Source: Podospora pseudocomata (taxonomy: Eukaryota > Ascomycota > Sordariomycetes > Sordariales > Podosporaceae). From it: 64,000 nt of DNA. How positions within the stretch are numbered: position 1 is the first letter of the stretch; the number at the start of each line of letters is the position of its first letter. The stretch spans positions 1,674,001 to 1,738,000 of the forward strand of contig NC_085888.1 in the NCBI RefSeq assembly GCF_035222375.1, written 5' to 3'. The notes under the pieces are model-generated. The model made no database searches and was not told the DNA's origin. It saw only the letters and a program-made list of their open reading frames with translations. This document shows, in pieces, positions 1 to 9,652 of this stretch. The position numbers and the translations under genes are program-made.

Positions 1-555
1 ATGCGGTAAGCTTGGATCCCCCCCTCCCACCTTCCACCATCTATCTGCATCTAACCCACCCCTGCTAGCCACCTCAAACCAGGAGGCTACATCGAAATCC
101 AAGACCTAGACATCACCCCCCTCTCCGACGACGACACCCTCACCCCCACGACCCCCTACGCCCTACGGGATTTTCTAAAATACATGGCCGCCGGGCTCGC
201 AGCCCTGGGCTCGCACATGCACGCCGTCCACAAACTACCCGATGAGCTCGAAGCGGCTGGCTTCGAAGACATCAAGAAATCCAAACACAAAGCGCCCATA
301 GGGATGTGGCCCAAGGACAAGAGGTTACGACTTTGCGGGCTGTTTTTGAGGACGGCGATGATGGACGGGCTGAGGGGTGTAAGCCAGAGGCCGATGGCGG
401 CGTTGGGGTGGACGCCGCTGCAGATCGAGATGGTGTTGGTCAATGTGAGGAAGGCGTTGATGGATCCAAAGGTGCATGCGTATTTTACTTTTCATGTCAT
501 CTATGCTAGGAAACCGCTGCAGGCAGGAGGGTGTCCTGGGTCTGATGAACCATGA
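1..555 (+). CDS. SAM-dependent methyltransferase, LaeA-like (3' part only)
   Basis: Only the C-terminal part is in the window; the 5' end lies beyond base 1. Bases 1-5 are the tail of an exon, an intron runs 6-68 (GTAAG to CTAG), and the last exon is 69-555. Joining them gives RHLKPGGYIEIQD, the post-SAM-motif segment typical of fungal LaeA-type class I methyltransferases. It is followed by the usual helical C-terminal half, including the stretch around KDKRLRLCGLF and a closing strand near HVIYARKPL. The Rossmann core with the SAM-binding GxG would lie upstream and cannot be seen. Members of this family range from global regulators of secondary metabolism to enzymes inside biosynthetic clusters; nothing here separates the two, and the neighbours are not biosynthetic genes. 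The family call is fairly sure, the role unknown. Confidence 0.8.
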
Positions 556-715
556 CGACGTGAGGGGCCTATCCATCTGGAAATGAAATACGGCAAGCGC
601 CACCGGAACTGTGTAAATAGGTGATGAAATCAAAGTATATTATTCATCATGCTGATTACATTATACACACCAACACTCTCCGCCCAACCGGACACGGAGA
701 CAGTGAACTGAAGCC

Positions 716-1762
716 TCAGTATCTACGAATCGCCGACTCGCCCCAGGAAACAGGAAGGTGTTCACTCTTATAAGAACTAGAGCACGGTCCTGCCTCATCC
801 GCTTGGGCTGGGACTCCTACCAGCGGGAACTCGTCCACCGTCGACCTTCCCATCTCGCACTCTGCGCAAAGGCGGTATGCTGATGGTTGCCGTACAAAGA
901 CATGCTGAATGTACTGGCCACATTCACAACAGTGTTCACTCAGGGCCGGTGGTGTTGTTGCTTCTCCAGATTCTGCTGTGTTTGATAATGCGGGCGTGGG
1001 TGTGGGGAAGAAAGCTGCTTCCCAGTCTGATGATGATGCAGGGGTTCGCACCCCGTTTGAATACGATGAGGCAGGTGTTGGCAACCCTGCGGAAGATGGG
1101 GGCGAGGAGGCAGCATCGGTTCGGGGCATGGTATTGGTTTGGGAGGTGGCATTACTAAGTTGGGAGCTATCGTTGGCTTCGGAGGTGCTATCACCACCAC
1201 ACATGGGGGCATTCATGCCGTTGCTTGTCCCGCTTCGAAGACCAAAGGTTTTGGCCATGACTTCCACCGCGGATTTCGACACAACCACAATGTCGCCATC
1301 GTCGGGCGGAATGCAGATGGATAACTCTGAGGATGGCAAGGCAATGGTGAAGAAAGACTCGTGTGGTGATGATGACGAACTGCTTTTCCCCAGGTCATCT
1401 GGCAAATCTGCAAGCCGCTTTTCTAGGCAGTTGATGTACTGCTGGTTTTGGCGATTCTGGGCTTTGAGAGCGTCGATGATTGTGTTGTTGGAATTGACTT
1501 GTGCTTCAAGAATGCGGATGCGGTTCAACGCCGTTGTGAGGGGGGCGCAAGAGAAGGGGCTTGAGGAGGGGAATGTTTGGGGGACTGGTGGGTATGGCGG
1601 TGGTGATCGTACCGCTGGTGTAGATTTGCGGTTGGAAGTTACCATGACGCCTGGTGCCAATGGTAGGTTGATGAGTGGGAATGGGAAAGTTTTCCTGAAT
1701 GGAGTGTTGAGCTTTGAGTGAAAAATCAGTGCCTGCGTTTTTGTCTTGGATAGGTATAGCAT
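716..1762 (-). CDS. Uncharacterised protein A: coiled coil plus C-terminal CxxC pairs
   Basis: A single open frame of 348 residues; I do not recognise a named family. A second in-frame ATG at 1645 would give a 309-residue protein and is also plausible, because the first 39 residues look like translated leader. Visible parts: a proline/serine-rich start; a coiled coil at about residues 78-115 (LNRIRILEAQVNSNNTIIDA onward); a serine run; a short beta-alpha motif GDIVVVSKSAVEVMAKTFGL near residue 155; a long low-complexity Ser/Thr/Pro region; and near the C-terminus two cysteine clusters, CCEC and CAEC about 20 residues apart, which could bind zinc. The beta-alpha motif recurs in the two minus-strand genes downstream (3100-3603 and 4076-4897), suggesting a local family. 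The frame and low-complexity coding style argue that it is real; function is unknown. Confidence 0.6.
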   Translation of the reverse strand: MLYLSKTKTQALIFHSKLNTPFRKTFPFPLINLPLAPGVMVTSNRKSTPAVRSPPPYPPVPQTFPSSSPFSCAPLTTALNRIRILEAQVNSNNTIIDALKAQNRQNQQYINCLEKRLADLPDDLGKSSSSSSPHESFFTIALPSSELSICIPPDDGDIVVVSKSAVEVMAKTFGLRSGTSNGMNAPMCGGDSTSEANDSSQLSNATSQTNTMPRTDAASSPPSSAGLPTPASSYSNGVRTPASSSDWEAAFFPTPTPALSNTAESGEATTPPALSEHCCECGQYIQHVFVRQPSAYRLCAECEMGRSTVDEFPLVGVPAQADEAGPCSSSYKSEHLPVSWGESAIRRY

Positions 1763-3099
1763 ATGGTCAGAGAGAGCTACGTCATTGTGATTGATCTAGA
1801 TCGGTATACTTGAAACTTTGCATACAGCGTTTGTTGCTTGATTAAGGGAACGTGCATAGATAGGTAGGTACCTTACTCTTTCCACATGCATGTTTCAAGT
1901 CCATGATCACCAACTACTGGCTGGCTCTTGGGATTGTTTCTTTAACATCGTTTCACGGTGACATCAAACACTCAATGGTATTTAAAAATGCAAAAATGGC
2001 ACACAACATCCACCATTCAGCAGCGAATAATAGTCATCCAGCCGGAGGTCACAGCATAACATCGCACCTGAGCTCACAACACGGCAACCAAACGATCATT
2101 ATAGGCCAGCATCAACCTCATTATCCCATTGCATCTCAAAGACGATGTACCTGACCCGGAACCACCCATCCACATCATCTCCCAAGCCCTGATGTCGCCT
2201 TTTCGGAAGATCCAGGAGGGCTCAGTATTAGTGATTTCAGGGCCGGAGTTGATGGGCATGAGATGGAAGTACTCCCTCCTCTTGCTCCTCCCAGTCGTAG
2301 CCGATCGCAACCCGGGTGCGGAGTTTTTATATCTTCGTGGTCCACCGATTTCCGAGAGGGCGCAGAAGGTCCCAAAAAGAGGCTGGAGATAAGGCGGATG
2401 GCATTCATGCTGGGTCGGTTGGATGAAAGGCGAGGTTTGAAGAATTCTGTCGAGGTTTGGAGTTTGGACTGGAATGTAGGTTGTCGGGGAGACTGTGCAG
2501 ACGCTCCAATGCACTGAGGAAGATTGAGGGTAAGGTTTTGTATATGCAGGGCAAATCGAGAGAAGAAGATGTCGTTGGAGCAGAAACTTGATGAAAGCGA
2601 GGGAATGGCAAAACGAGATGACACTAGTAGTAGATTCCCGATGGAATATTCGGCCTTTGGAAGATGTGCCTGAAGAGTCGGTTGTGAGGTTGAAGTGAAC
2701 GGTGGATGTGGAATCTAAGTCGGGAAGAAGGCAATTAGGGGAGAGCTTAGACATGTGGTGGAGAAATACCAGTTACTTACACAAGGTGTGAAGATAGTCA
2801 AAGAAGAGATTGAGGCAACGAAGGAATGTAAATAGCAAAATAGCGTCGAGAAACTGCAGTTGCGGGCATCCATGAGGTATGGAAATCAAAGCATGTAGTT
2901 GGGTAGGTGTCAAAGAGTTCCCATTAGCTCTTGTGAAATTATCAACAAATGTCAGACGCCTTTCTGAAGGAACACAACCATAAAGAACCACCGTATATCC
3001 GCCTGTGGAAGATTATCTCCGCGCTCTACCAATCAACACCCTAACTCCCATCCACTGGGCGGCCTTCTCCGTTTGTCAAAATCCCGAAACTCCCTCTGT
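1763..3099. other. Intergenic, no convincing gene
   Basis: This stretch separates uncharacterised genes A and B. It holds several open frames on the minus strand (notably 2074-2754 and 2773-2991), but none shows a recognisable domain or a clean splice pair joining them, so no gene is called. A TAGGTAGGTACC tract lies near 1861. It may contain the promoter of gene A and the 3' end of gene B. Confidence 0.5.
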
Positions 3100-3603
3100 T
3101 CAGGCCACGGCTCGAACTGTCCCAACAAACCGTCTCCAGTCCGCCATGACAGAGCTGCTCGACGGGACCTCTCTTGGTGTGACAGAGGGGCTGTCAATTC
3201 CACCACGGGCGCTATCCCTGGTTGAATACTTGTCAGGAGATTTTGAGCGCACAAAGCCTTTTCTTGTGTCCGGAGCGAAGTCCACATCTAGGGCCTTTCC
3301 AATCGCCACGATGTCGGCTCCAGAAAACGTAACTATGGTGCGGTCTGGAATGATCGTGGAGGATCCGGGCACTTTCAGCCGCCCCCCAATCAGGTGCTCT
3401 TCGATATCTTTGAGGATCATAACCTCGGTCTCGGTGCCAATAGGATCAGAGAGGATCGGCTGTAGGTAGTAGGAGGTGTGGCCGGTATTGCAGTTGAAAG
3501 AGCTGTAAATTCGAGCTTTAAGCTCGAATTTTCCGAATGGGTTGGGGTTGCGATTGGGCATTCTGTCGTAGCGGGGCATGCTGCCGTCTTGCTTTCGAGA
3601 CAT
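3100..3603 (-). CDS. Uncharacterised protein B, possible paralogue of A and C
   Basis: A 167-residue protein of no recognised family. The frame stays open upstream to 3714 but has no ATG there (that codon is GTG); the first ATG is at 3603. An intron at 3639-3718 (donor GTAAGT, acceptor CAGCAG) would sit in the 5' untranslated leader just ahead of it, which supports this start. Around residues 75-95 lies IIPDRTIVTFSGADIVAIGK, which lines up with the beta-alpha motif of the genes on either side (GDIVVVSKSAVEV in A, GGVVVVDKGVVEV in C). The rest is a polar N-terminal domain rich in aromatic residues and a Ser/Arg-rich, probably disordered tail ending in ADWRRFVGTVRAVA. Position between A and C and the same strand fit an old tandem duplication. 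The similarity is short and was judged by eye. Confidence 0.5.
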   Translation of the reverse strand: MSRKQDGSMPRYDRMPNRNPNPFGKFELKARIYSSFNCNTGHTSYYLQPILSDPIGTETEVMILKDIEEHLIGGRLKVPGSSTIIPDRTIVTFSGADIVAIGKALDVDFAPDTRKGFVRSKSPDKYSTRDSARGGIDSPSVTPREVPSSSSVMADWRRFVGTVRAVA

Positions 3604-4075
3604 GTGGGAAAATAAGTTGAGGTAGGATGGCTTGACTTCTGCTGGTAACAAAGGTTGGCATGTTGGTTGGTCACACAACTCGGTTCTCTTTTTTGACGGG
3701 AATGAGTTGGCCACTTACCGATATGATCTCGAGTTATAAGAGAAAGACTGATAATTTTTAGCTTGTACCAGCGGGAAGCGTGATGGTGGTGAACTGAAGA
3801 ATTGAAAGCCGAGCCAAGGGGAAGAATAGTTGTAGTGAGAAATCAGTGGGTGGTGCTAGTCGCCCACGACAGAGTGAATCTCGCGATAAGAGAAAGTCTT
3901 TAGATGACAGAAATAGCAGGAAGCAACACAAAGCCAAAGCAAAGGTTTTCCTCAGATTACACAGATAAATCCACTAAATATATAGCCAACGCAGTTCCCT
4001 TCCCTCCGCCTTCTTGACGTAGAAACTAAGGTACACCTCACTAGGTAGCTGCCCCCTCGAACCCCCCTCCCCATC
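3604..4075. other. Leader of gene B with a likely 5'UTR intron
   Basis: The first 115 bases (minus strand) carry a probable untranslated-leader intron, 3639-3718, with a GTAAGT donor and a CAG acceptor. The remainder is the gene B promoter and the 3' end of gene C; nothing else is recognisable. Confidence 0.45.
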
Positions 4076-4897
4076 CTACTTATCCATCCCAAAAGCCCTC
4101 CTCAAAACCTCCACCACCCCCTTATCAACAACCACCACCCCCCCCTCCTCCGGTTCAATCTCCACCGTCCCCCCAGATCCAACCCTCGGCAAAAAAACCC
4201 TCAACTTCCCCCTCTTTCTCCCCCTCGCCCTCAACTCCCTAACCTCGGCCTCCAACTCCCCTATCCGTCTCCGATCCCTCATATACTGCCCCTCCAACTC
4301 CTTAATCCACTTCCAATCCCCCTCCCTTTCCTTCTTCTCCTCCCTAATCCCTTCCTCCAGCTCCTCAATCCTTTTCCCATCCCGATCACCCTGCTCCCTT
4401 AACTGCGTGATCAACTCTCCATTTCTCACCGCCAACTCCCCCATTCGTCTCTGGTCCCTCTGTCTCTGCTCCTCCAAGACAGTCATCTGAATACGCTGCT
4501 CACGGTGGCAGCGGATGTGCTCGATAAGCTGGTCGTCGGCCTCCTCCACTTTTGCCAGGAAGGCTTCCCACAGCAGTTCCTCTGTCGGGGCGGAACCTGG
4601 TGGTGGGGGGAGGGAGTAAGTTCTGCGGGTGTTGTCTTTGTCGTCGTCGTGGAGGTCGCCTTCGTTGTAGAAGTCGATTAGACACTCAAACGCTTCTCGT
4701 CGGCTTTGAGTGTCGCTTTGTTCATTGTTTGGGCCGTGAACGAGATTTGTATCGTCGGGCGGTGTTGTGTCTTGGAGTTTGTCGGTCGTTGAAGGTGCGG
4801 CTGTAGTCGCTTTTGTTGTGGTTGTTGGGTCGTGGTTCTCAAGCTCGGGGCTCAACTTCCTCTTCTTGGAGGGGGGTTGTTCTGCCGAGGAGGGCAT
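4076..4897 (-). CDS. Uncharacterised protein C: coiled-coil protein with NLS
   Basis: Predicted 273 residues, starting at the ATG of MPSSAEQPPSKKRKLSPELE; the frame is open further upstream, with another ATG at 5080, but that part reads like leader. SKKRKLS is a classic basic nuclear-localisation-type cluster. A Thr-rich stretch follows, then an acidic segment (about residues 60-85) and a long, highly charged coiled coil (about 110-230). The coiled coil contains about four imperfect 17-20 residue units of the form RDxRRIGEL (MGEL, IEEL, IKEL, IGEL). The C-terminal 35 residues contain GGVVVVDKGVVEVLRRAFGM, which matches the motif of gene A and, more weakly, gene B. Family and function are unknown; a chromatin- or RNA-associated structural role is a guess only. 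Confidence 0.6.
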   Translation of the reverse strand: MPSSAEQPPSKKRKLSPELENHDPTTTTKATTAAPSTTDKLQDTTPPDDTNLVHGPNNEQSDTQSRREAFECLIDFYNEGDLHDDDKDNTRRTYSLPPPPGSAPTEELLWEAFLAKVEEADDQLIEHIRCHREQRIQMTVLEEQRQRDQRRMGELAVRNGELITQLREQGDRDGKRIEELEEGIREEKKEREGDWKWIKELEGQYMRDRRRIGELEAEVRELRARGRKRGKLRVFLPRVGSGGTVEIEPEEGGVVVVDKGVVEVLRRAFGMDK

Positions 4898-7729
4898 GTC
4901 TGCGACTTTTGCGGGGATTTGAGGGTACGGGGGTGGTAATAGTATGTGCTGTACGGGGAAAAAGAAGCGGATCTCTTGCCAGCGGGACGGTGACAGTAAG
5001 GTGAAAAAGTCGCAGTGCAAATGGCCGATAGCTGGTGCTCCATCGACTACCTTACCTACTTGGAGCAGTGAGTCAAACATTTGAATCTGCCAGAGCAAGC
5101 ACAGATACGCACAAAACAATTTGCTCTTTCCCCCGCATAGGGCATAAGGGACTGCAGGCTATGATGTTTCATTCGACACTGGGTATGTTTTGGAAAATCT
5201 GTGCATGATGGTTATTCAATTGCGAAGTAGGGAATCCCGTGAGAGCCAGGTAGATACTGAAAGGTCGAACATACTGCCCCAGGCAGGCCTTTTTGTAGAG
5301 CTCCGAGGTAGATAATAACAGTCCAAGATTATATGACATGAGTTGAATGAATCACAATAAGTCACTTTGCAACTCGTTAACTCTGTTTGTCTGGAGACAA
5401 ACGCTATTGTGGCATCCACATCTTTGAATAATGGCGTGCTTAACCAGTCGATGAATCGTTGCCAATCAAGTTACTGTAATGTTATGGGTCAGTGACGTTC
5501 CATCCAGTCAATATATGTGTGTAGAAAGAACTGTCATGTTTGAAAGTCATTGAGTCGTAATACTGGTGAGAGAAGCCGTAATCGTTTCAGAAGCTGCTAC
5601 AACTGAGTTTATGACACCTTAATCCACACGTCATGAAGTTACGCAGCTTTGAATATCTCTTGACAATCTTCAAGATATTTTGCTTATGCGGAAAGGCATC
5701 TCAAGCATGTTAAAAGGGGTATTGGCTATCTCTTCAGGCCTTAAATTTGTTGTAGTCTTTCCTTTTCTGCCCCCTCACGGCAGCAGGCCTACTAGGTGAG
5801 ACACAGGGTTCAACTTGTCTCACGTATGAAAGAGCACTGATTAATAACTCTGAGTATTGCGACCATCCCTCACAAGCCTGCAAGACTATTCTATCAACAT
5901 ATGAATGCTACGTGAGCATGAGGTACGCCCATCCCTAGTGGATAGAAAAGAAGCAAAATGATCTGCTCGGCTACAACGGGAAAGGCAAAGTGACAAGCAC
6001 GGTCCGCTCGCGTCCATCCGGATCTTCGTGCATTCGCGAGGGCAGCTTGGCGAGACAAATCAGCACCTGTCAGAGGGGTGTACTGCATGGCATTATTGCA
6101 TCATTTTGCTGCAGAGGTGCGGCGTATGTACAGTATGTATATCATTGTTAGGATGCAAAAAATAGGGGTTCTAGGACCAAGACATTCTGATCTTGAATTC
6201 TCTGCTCTTGCAGGGAGTTTGAGACACAGCTTGGGCACGGGCCGTTGACCAGGTTGATTGGATGTGCTGCAGCTTTCTTTTCTTCTTTTCTCAACGCCAC
6301 TGTTTCTCCTTCCCAATTTAGATCAAGGCGTGTAACAATGTCGACTTCGCGAGATATACTCTGTAGATAGTTTTCTGCCTTCTCCCTTCTCCTGATCATG
6401 AATGAGCGGTATAGGTATCTTGACCAGCTGAGGAGAACATCCATAAAGGGCAACATCGGGCGAATCATCTGTGCGGTGCCAGTCACAAGTGGTCAGATTT
6501 CACAGCCGAGCAACCGAAGCTGGGCCCGAAGCATGGCCCGAAAGTACAGCCAAGAGGTGTAGCAGTCTGGAGCTGGAACAGTGCAATGTAACTAAAAGTT
6601 CCCAAGAATTTTGTGGTGGAGAAGGCTTGTTTAGCTTCACACGGCCGAGTCCACAAGCGCTATTAGCCGGTTGACAGTGTCAGATTCTTCGCTTCGTATT
6701 TCGTTATGGCATTTTAGTTTGCTCAGTTTGATCCAAGAGACGACGATCTCCCAGATCTGTAGCCGTATCCGAGTGCGCCGACGTGATACCGGAGCTGGCT
6801 CCGAAAGGGTGTGTCGATGCATAAGAGGAAGGCCATCGGGCCGTCTCTCTCATGACTGCTACATGGTGTAGTAGCATACCATCCATCCACTAGGTAGATC
6901 AACCACAACCCCGGGTCATTTTATCCATTTTAAGATATGACGAGGCAAGGACCAGCTTTCAGTCTTGAGCGGGGTATGGATTGATTGCCCATTTCGCGCG
7001 GATGACGGACGGGATAGATGCAGTCGAGCGGCGGCACTGTTGGCTGCAGGTTGGAAACAAGGGGCCATGTTCGTGCCAAGAGGGCGTCCTTTGAGCAGCC
7101 AGATGGGAACCAGGCACGGACGAGACGGTAGGGGATCAAACAAACGTGGCAGCCCTGCGTGTCACGGTGGACGGGGAGACTTGAGAGGCTCACAAAGGAA
7201 AGGTTGATAAAACAGAAAGCAAAAAAAAGCTTTGACGGGAGAGAGGTGGGCGTGGTCGGTGGGGAATCACGCTATTGTCGGTTTGGGCCCACTCCCCCAC
7301 TGGGATGGCCTGTCAGCTTGTGGAGGAGTGCTCCATTATCGCGACCATTGGCTCGTGGGGAATGAGGGGAGGGGGACCTCGGGGGAGCAGCCGGGAGCTG
7401 TCCCCCCCAGGGGTATCCATCCTGCAGGTCATGAAGGGATCCCCATTTCCCCATGATACAAGATGACCCTTCCCCAGCGACTGTCCCCTCTCTGACCTCC
7501 TGCGATACGACCCTGTCGTCCTCTTTTTCGCTTCACCTCCGTCTTCACTCCCACCCTCATTGCTCCCATTGCTCCCATTGCTCTCTGAGACCCAGGGCCC
7601 GCCGACCTGGTAGCCGGATTTGCGATCATCCGAGGCTTTGATCTGCCCTGCGTTTCCCACACAGCTTTCCTCCTTCAGATACGAACATCATCTCCTTTAC
7701 GATCGCGACCTCGTTACAATCGATCAAAG
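4898..7729. other. Intergenic, 2.8 kb, one weak open frame
   Basis: Between gene C and the WD40-like gene. It is richer in A+T than the flanking exons, especially 5200-5900. The only frame with a somewhat coding look is minus-strand 6148-6468 (listed separately at low confidence). The part next to 7730 should be the promoter and leader of the WD40-like gene; it contains C/T-rich runs around 7470-7600 and a triplicated TTGCTCCCA unit near 7560-7580. No tRNA or repeat family was recognised. Confidence 0.5.
6148..6468 (-). CDS. Possible small hypothetical protein (weak)
   Basis: An open frame of 106 residues from an ATG at 6468 (MIRPMLPFMDVLLSW). The residue mix is protein-like, with a hydrophobic N-terminal helix, a basic/acidic middle (MIRRREKAENYLQSI) and one CPSC pair. 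There is no known domain, no supporting splice signals and a mixed codon choice unlike the GC3-rich neighbours. It may be chance or a remnant of an older gene. Confidence 0.18.
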   Translation of the reverse strand: MIRPMLPFMDVLLSWSRYLYRSFMIRRREKAENYLQSISREVDIVTRLDLNWEGETVALRKEEKKAAAHPINLVNGPCPSCVSNSLQEQRIQDQNVLVLEPLFFAS

Positions 7730-9652
7730 ATGGAACCCTATGCATACCCTGCCGAAGGGTTGGATGAGATGGCGTAAGCTAGACACCCGCCACACCGCCG
7801 TTGAACCGCTCAGTTCACCAAATTGTTGCTAACGGCTGGGAACAGAGAAAAGTTGAACCGATTAAGCACAGCGGACTCGCGGCATGGTGACTCGGCCCCA
7901 TTGCTCGACGGGCGGTCCTATGACGCCTACGATCCCCGACTACGACCCCCCTCGAGCGGCTACCCGCTGCCACCGACTCCCGAGTCGCAATGGAGTCCCA
8001 CCGATGACCTTTTCCGAGTCCCGAATTATGAGCTTGGCCAGCGGCACGCTGCCGCATTGCCGCTGCACCGTCCGGTGTCGAGGAGCAAGTCGTCACTTTT
8101 CCGAAAAGACTCGCATACATCGGACCGAAGGCCCTCGAGAGGCTCGTCCGCCGGTTTCAGCCTGTACCCCGCAGCCCGTCCACCACCGCCGAAGCAGCCG
8201 CTGCCCGCGCTTCCCTCCAACAAATCTGCACGCCGCATCTCATCCCAGGGATCCTTTGACAGCAGCTCAGTCGCATCGGGCGAGACTTCGAGATACTCGG
8301 ATTCCACCAGGGGTTGTGGGCTCGAGCGAGTGCCCACGAACGGAACACCAACGTCTCCACACACCAATGCGCATTTCGTGGCTGTCCCTCCCGTGCCCGA
8401 GGAATATCGGACACGGCAGGAATCACAATCCACGGCTGTGACTGTTGTACCCTGGAAATCTTTCACACACCAGGAAAAGGCCCCCAAGGATCCATCCGTC
8501 TACTTCTTTGACATTTCAACAACGTCTGCCACCCTGGCCAGCAAACATGGCAACAACATCATCAAGGTGTGGTCTGTCGGCTCAGGCGAGGTCCAGAGCC
8601 AGATCAAAATCTCTTGCTACACCACCGCCCAGCCTCGGTCGCGCGAGTATTTCGTCCGTAGCCATGCCATTCTTTCCGAGCCCTCCAACATGATAGCCAT
8701 TGCCACCGGCTTCGGTGACTCGCTCGAGATTTGGGACTGGGGCAAGAAGAAGAAGCTGCAGTCCATGGACAAGGCAGACCGTTGGGCCGCCGTTCGCTCC
8801 AACGTTATGGAAGCCGGATGGTGCCCCCTTGTCACCTACAGAGGAGACAACGACACCATCGAGCTGTGGGAAGCGACATACTCCAAGAAGCCATTCAAGA
8901 AGACGCGCGTGATTGAGCTCGCCAGGGCGGGTCTCCCGGTGTTGCCAAAGTATCCCGAACTCGCCTTCTCCGCCACTGGACCACTCCTGATCACCGCCTC
9001 CGGGCCTCGGCCACCCAGACTAGGGCACCCTCCTCCCGAGAGAGAGACGCTCCTCATAGCCTGGGAGATCCATAACGGCGCCGAAATGACAACACCGTAC
9101 AAGGTCGTGGCACCATGGCAGCATGCCGAGCTGGACACCGCCCTCCCATCTGGTCTCGCCACCTACGGTTCAGTCGCCGTATCAATCTGGATCCCCGCCT
9201 CCTACCGTGCCATCCCCGTCCCGGCCGCGAGAGGCGGTAACGGGTACAACCTCGCCCCCGCCTCGGTCCCCTTCCGGTATGTTCTTGTATGGGACTTTTC
9301 TGCGTCATCCACGAAGACCTTCCGCATCCCCAATGCCATGTCGTGCGTCAGCCCGGATTGCAGATTTATCGCCTACTGTGACTCTAGGGGGGTTGACTCG
9401 GGAGCGAGAGGATGCTTGGCGGTGCTGGATGCCATGACGGGGAAGCAGCTGTGGTGCTGGCCGGACCCGGATGCCACTGCTGCGGACGTTGATATGATGG
9501 CTGGGTTCAGCCAGTTGGCGAATTTGAGCAAGGTGACGGAGATGTGCTTTTCTGCCGATGGCGGCTTCTTGTTCATTGGGGACAGCGAGGGCGGCACGGG
9601 GGTTTTTGAGGTGAGGGAGGGCGGAAAGGGGATTAGCATGAGGCCTGTCTAG
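7730..9652 (+). CDS. WD40/YVTN-like beta-propeller protein
   Basis: Two exons: 7730-7773 (MEPYAYPAEGLDEM) and 7846-9652, with a 72-nt intron (GTAAGC, branch point GCTAAC, acceptor ACAG). The protein is about 617 residues. The first 200 residues are Ser/Pro-rich and probably disordered. From roughly residue 220 to the end come blade-like repeats, for example NNIIKVWSVGSGE, GDSLEIWDWGKKKK, NDTIELWEATY, FRYVLVWDFSAS, GCLAVLDAMTGKQLW and FLFIGDSEGGTGVFEV. These are degenerate WD40 blades, so it probably acts as a scaffold; partners are unknown. The stop is TAG, but the same frame stays open for another 69 codons beyond it (to 9862), discussed under findings. Similar proteins are generally listed as hypothetical WD40 proteins in related fungi. 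Confidence 0.8.

Noticed and set aside
2074-2991. Minus-strand open frames between genes A and B (226 and 72 codons)
   Set aside because: No domain, no convincing splice pair linking them, and a competing plus-strand frame of equal quality over the same bases.
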